Of a stretch of 17,500 nucleotides of DNA, positions 14,698-17,500 are shown in pieces. The notes under the pieces are model-generated. The model made no database searches and was not told where the DNA came from. It saw only the letters and a program-made list of their open reading frames with translations. Source of the DNA: Anaeromyces robustus (taxonomy: Eukaryota > Neocallimastigomycota > Neocallimastigomycetes > Neocallimastigales > Neocallimastigaceae); assembly GCA_002104895.1 (NCBI GenBank), contig MCFG01000456.1:15001-32500 (forward strand), written 5' to 3'. A program made the position numbers and the translations under genes. Position 1 is the first letter of the stretch; each line of letters opens with the position of its first letter.

Positions 14698-14788
<91 letters not shown>
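14695..14788. repeat. (AAAT)n microsatellite, about 23 units
   Basis: Near-perfect tetranucleotide array starting from AAAAT-type pentanucleotides on the left and ending in AATAATAAATAAAT on the right. The same motif closes the window at 17451-17500. Confidence 0.95.
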
Positions 14789-14789
<1 letters not shown>

Positions 14790-14828
14790 AAATAAATAAA
14801 ATTTAATTTAATTTAATTAAATATTTTA

Positions 14829-14862
<34 letters not shown>

Positions 14863-15223
14863 TTTTTTTTCAAATTTCTCCTTTTTTTGTATAAAGGTTG
14901 ATTTAATTAAATAGTATTGGTCAAATAAAAAAAAATTAATAATAATAAAATTATAATACGGTAATACAAACTAATTTTTATTTTTTTTTTTTTTTAAATA
15001 TTGGAAAAAAAAATATATTAAAAATTTTTATTCATATATAAAATTTCTGTATAAATATATATATTATATATAATTTACAGAATTATTATAAATTAATAAT
15101 TAAAAAAAAAAAAAAACATAATTGCATAATAATAATTTAAATTTTATATTAATAATTTATATATTTAATATATATAGAAATTTGTCTTTACATCATTTTT
15201 AAATATAAATATTTTAAATCATG

Positions 15224-15231
15224 TATAAAAG
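15224..15231 (+). promoter_or_regulatory. TATA box (TATAAAAG) of the starch-binding gene
   Basis: A full-consensus TATAAAAG about 172 nt before the ATG at 15403. It would place transcription start near 15255-15265, giving a 5' leader of about 140 nt that includes the (ATA)n tract. A/T richness makes TATA-like strings common, but the terminal G and the position favour this one. Confidence 0.5.
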
Positions 15232-15326
15232 AGTAAATTTTTTCCATTTTTTTTTCTAATAACCAGAATAAATCACAAATAAATATTTATATTAGAATTA
15301 ATAATAAGAAAAATAAATAATAAATA

Positions 15327-15329
<3 letters not shown>

Positions 15330-15390
<61 letters not shown>
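15330..15390. repeat. (ATA)n microsatellite, about 20 units, in the 5' leader
   Basis: Uninterrupted trinucleotide tract ending about 12 nt before the start codon of the starch-binding gene, so probably transcribed as part of its 5' UTR. In the start-codon frame it reads only ATA (Ile) and has no ATG. Confidence 0.93.
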
Positions 15391-15395
<5 letters not shown>

Positions 15396-15402
15396 TTTAA
15401 AA

Positions 15403-16125
15403 ATGAAATTCATTAATAGTTTTTTAGTTTTTTGCACGCTTTTTATAAGCCAAACTTTTTTAATTAATGCTTCTCCAATTAAAAGAACCCCTCCTTCTTT
15501 TGAATTACAAAATACTGCTATATACTTTAAAAAGCCTGATAATTGGAATAATCAAATTTATGCTTATATCTATTCAAATAATTCAAACAATGTTATTAAA
15601 TCAGAATGGCCAGGTTTCTCTATGAGAAGTATTGATGATGGCTATTATTCTTTAGTTCTTCAACATAAATATTTCCCAGATTTTAAAGTTATTTTCACTG
15701 ATGGTCAAAATCAAGTTCCAGGTGTTAATCAAGAAGGTTTTGTTCTTACCATGGATGCTGTATACAATCAAACTGGTATTATTGGTATTAGTTATAATAA
15801 ACCATATTTTTATTACAACAAATCTGAAAAATTGGCTTATGGAAATATTGCTAAAGTTTATTACCGCCCATCTCATAAAGGTGTTGATCTTTATTTAAAA
15901 GATATGTATGCTCATTTTAAAATTGGAAGTGGTGAATGGAATAATATTCCAGGTGAATTGATGGAATATGATCCTTACACTATGTTTTACACTATAACTA
16001 TTGACTTAGGTAAAGCTGAAAGTATAACTCTTACTTTTACTGATGGTGAAGGTTATTGGGATAATAATAATGAAATGAATTATGAATTCAAAAAATTCAG
16101 TAACTTCTTTATTGATAACTACTAA
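15403..16125 (+). CDS. Secreted starch-binding protein with tandem CBM26-CBM25 modules, no catalytic domain (240 aa)
   Basis: Predicted extracellular alpha-glucan (starch) binding protein. The start is the first ATG after an in-frame TAA at 15325; the intervening codons are an (ATA)n tract. Residues 1-23 form a signal peptide ending in LINA, followed by SPIKR, a likely Kex2-type propeptide site. Residues about 39-129 match CBM26: IYFKKP..W, AYIYSN, EWPGFSM, DDGYYSLVL and KVIFTDGQNQ (95-104). Residues about 147-236 match CBM25: KVYYRP, W179, YTITIDLG and FTDGEGYWDNNN (212-223), close to the family signature. Three N-glycosylation sequons are visible (Asn59, Asn122, Asn139). No glycosidase domain or dockerin is present. 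Both families are best known from bacterial amylases, so bacterial ancestry is possible. The module assignment is strong; the role (capturing starch or assisting amylases) is inferred. Confidence 0.9.
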   Translation: MKFINSFLVFCTLFISQTFLINASPIKRTPPSFELQNTAIYFKKPDNWNNQIYAYIYSNNSNNVIKSEWPGFSMRSIDDGYYSLVLQHKYFPDFKVIFTDGQNQVPGVNQEGFVLTMDAVYNQTGIIGISYNKPYFYYNKSEKLAYGNIAKVYYRPSHKGVDLYLKDMYAHFKIGSGEWNNIPGELMEYDPYTMFYTITIDLGKAESITLTFTDGEGYWDNNNEMNYEFKKFSNFFIDNY

Positions 16126-16151
16126 AATCAATATAGATATTATCCATATGG

Positions 16152-16157
16152 AATAAA
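16152..16157 (+). terminator. Polyadenylation signal AATAAA for the starch-binding gene
   Basis: AATAAA 26 nt after the TAA stop, within GAATAAATAAATGAG; another AATAAA follows at about 16172. The composition becomes T- and A-homopolymer from about 16197. The position is good, but the hexamer is common in this DNA. Confidence 0.45.
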
Positions 16158-16860
16158 TAAATGAGTAACTAAATAAAAAATACTCTATCAATAATATTTT
16201 TTTTTTTTAATTCTTTTAGTAAAAAAAAAAAAAATTTTAAATCTATCGTCATAGTAATATAATAATATAAAAATAATTATTTAGTATTATTATTTTCTAT
16301 TTTATTATATTATTATATTAATTAACGATATTTCATATAATGAAATTATTTATTGAATAATTAAAAATTATTGTTATTAAATCAAATTATTTTAATAAAA
16401 ATATACTATCTTTAAATAATGGGAAAAATGTAATATAGAATGAATATTTAGTAATCAAAAGAAAAATAATAATAATAAGGAAATAAAAAATAAAAATAGA
16501 TAAAATAAATTAAATCTATATTGTGTTTTATATTATTATTTCAAGTGTTTGATATATATATATTCTTTACAATTAAAAATTTACATATTATAAAAATAGA
16601 AAAAATATATATTTTTTATTTTAATTTGATTTTCTTTCATTTAACATGTTTTCTATAGGTTATGAGTCAAAATATTAATAATAGTAATAATAATAATGAC
16701 ATTAAAAAAGAATACTATATATATATATATTCAATAAATGCATAACATTAAAAACTAAATAATAAAGTATGGCTTTATTTATTATTTTATACTATATTTA
16801 TAAAGTTTAAAATTTAGTCTAATCTTCATATATTATTTATTTTATATTTCAAAACATATA
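16158..16860. other. AT-rich flank downstream of the starch-binding gene
   Basis: No gene supported. A 27-codon Asn-rich ORF at 16662-16745 (starts MSQNINNSNNNNDIKK) follows a splice-acceptor-like TTTCTATAG, but it is too short and low-complexity to call. Also holds the second copy of the 49-bp repeat. Confidence 0.6.
16573..16621. repeat. 49-bp dispersed direct repeat, copy 2
   Basis: Exact second copy of 12676-12724. The flanking bases differ on both sides, so the shared block is bounded at 49 bp. Here no long inverted repeat accompanies it. Confidence 0.9.
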
Positions 16861-17099
16861 GCAAAATGATCCACTTAAAAAATATTTTTATTTCTATTTT
16901 ATTTTGAAAATTTCTTACGATTCTCTTTATTTATAAAAAAAAGTAAGTATCAAAAGTATTCTTAACCATGAAAAATAATAAAAACAAAGAAAATTAATCA
17001 AGTAAAGAGTTAAGAAAACAAAAAATTTTGTTTTTAAATGAATATTAAATTTTAAATATACCATATATTTAAAATGAGTTTCAATAATTTTTATTTTTA

Positions 17100-17325
17100 T
17101 TAATTATTGTACTTCTTTTTGGAGTTACAATGACTAAATGCCTTTTGATTTGTGAAAAATACAGTAAGTTGATATATGTATGAAGAGTTGCAAAATAGTT
17201 AGGAAAAATCTTCAATGTTTTATGCGATAGTTTTATTTATTGGAAAAATTTCTGAGGCTAAAGGATAAAAAAACTTGATAAGGAAATGTCATTATAGTAC
17301 ATGTTATACTAGGTTAACCAAAACA
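17100..17325. other. Mixed-composition stretch, no gene recognised
   Basis: Clearly less A/T-pure than its flanks. A plus-strand frame from the ATG at 17130 reads MTKCLLICEKYSKLIYV before a stop, with further stop-separated pieces (for example LGKIFNVLCDSFIYWKNF) in the same frame. This could be a decayed coding region, but no family is recognised and the minus strand gives nothing better. Confidence 0.25.
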
Positions 17326-17450
17326 AAAAAAGAGATAAATATTAATCAATAATAAATCATTAAAGAAATAAGAATTATAAATAATAATTATAACAAAATA
17401 TTAAATTAAAAAAAATAAACTAATGTATTAATAAATGTTAACATACGAAA

Positions 17451-17453
17451 AAA

Positions 17454-17500
<47 letters not shown>
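17451..17500. repeat. (AAAT)n microsatellite running off the window end
   Basis: At least 12 perfect tetranucleotide units; the array is cut by the window edge, so its full length is unknown. Confidence 0.95.

Larger units (their letters stand above)
7975..15223. other. Gene desert of about 7.2 kb
   Basis: Nothing coding can be supported on either strand: composition is almost pure A/T, stops are dense in every frame, and no tRNA- or rRNA-like sequence was seen. It presumably holds the chitinase promoter near 8000-8300 (a TATAAAA on the minus strand lies at about 8012-8006, too close to the ATG to be convincing) and ends at the TATA box of the starch-binding gene. The notable repeats are listed separately. 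Confidence 0.8.

Noticed and set aside
15652-16191. Extra open frames over and beside the starch-binding gene
   Set aside because: They are antisense or shifted shadows of the CBM26-CBM25 reading frame, which has the signal peptide and domain motifs.
16662-16745. 27-codon Asn-rich ORF after a splice-acceptor-like TTTCTATAG
   Set aside because: Too short and low-complexity; no continuation through a plausible intron was found.

Overview
The window looks like nuclear DNA of an anaerobic gut fungus (Neocallimastigomycota, e.g. Piromyces, Neocallimastix or Anaeromyces). This is inferred from four things: intergenic DNA that is almost pure A/T with long A/T homopolymers and tri- and tetranucleotide microsatellites; genes set in multi-kilobase non-coding stretches; spliceosomal GT-AG introns; and secreted carbohydrate-active proteins built from chitin- and starch-binding modules. 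No marker gene settles the genus.

Two protein-coding genes can be supported. On the minus strand, a three-exon gene (7974..7848, 7710..7636, 7207..4623) encodes a 928-residue secreted chitinase: signal peptide, six CBM18 (hevein-type) modules, Ser-rich and Thr-rich linkers, and a C-terminal GH18 catalytic domain with the DxxDxDxE motif. The large third exon has no internal methionine codon before the GH18 domain, so a simple ATG-to-stop search sees only the last third of this gene. On the plus strand, an intronless gene (15403..16125) encodes a 240-residue secreted protein made of tandem CBM26 and CBM25 starch-binding modules with no catalytic domain.

Layout: 1-2400, AT desert with microsatellites and degenerate tandem repeats; about 2430-3060, mixed-composition stretch that may be a decayed element; 3281-3426, a sharp GC-richer island of unknown origin; 3427-4622, AT-rich 3' flank of the chitinase; 4623-7974, chitinase gene; 7975-15220, roughly 7 kb without coding signal but with inverted repeats, a 30-bp triplicate and microsatellites; 15224-16160, starch-binding gene with a TATA box and polyadenylation signals; 16161-17500, AT-rich flank with a second copy of a 49-bp repeat, another mixed-composition stretch and an (AAAT)n array cut by the window end.

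The two genes face opposite ways and are 7.4 kb apart, so no joint regulation is implied. Both products are exported and bind polysaccharide (chitin; starch), in keeping with a fungus that remodels its own chitin wall and feeds on plant storage and cell-wall polymers in the gut.
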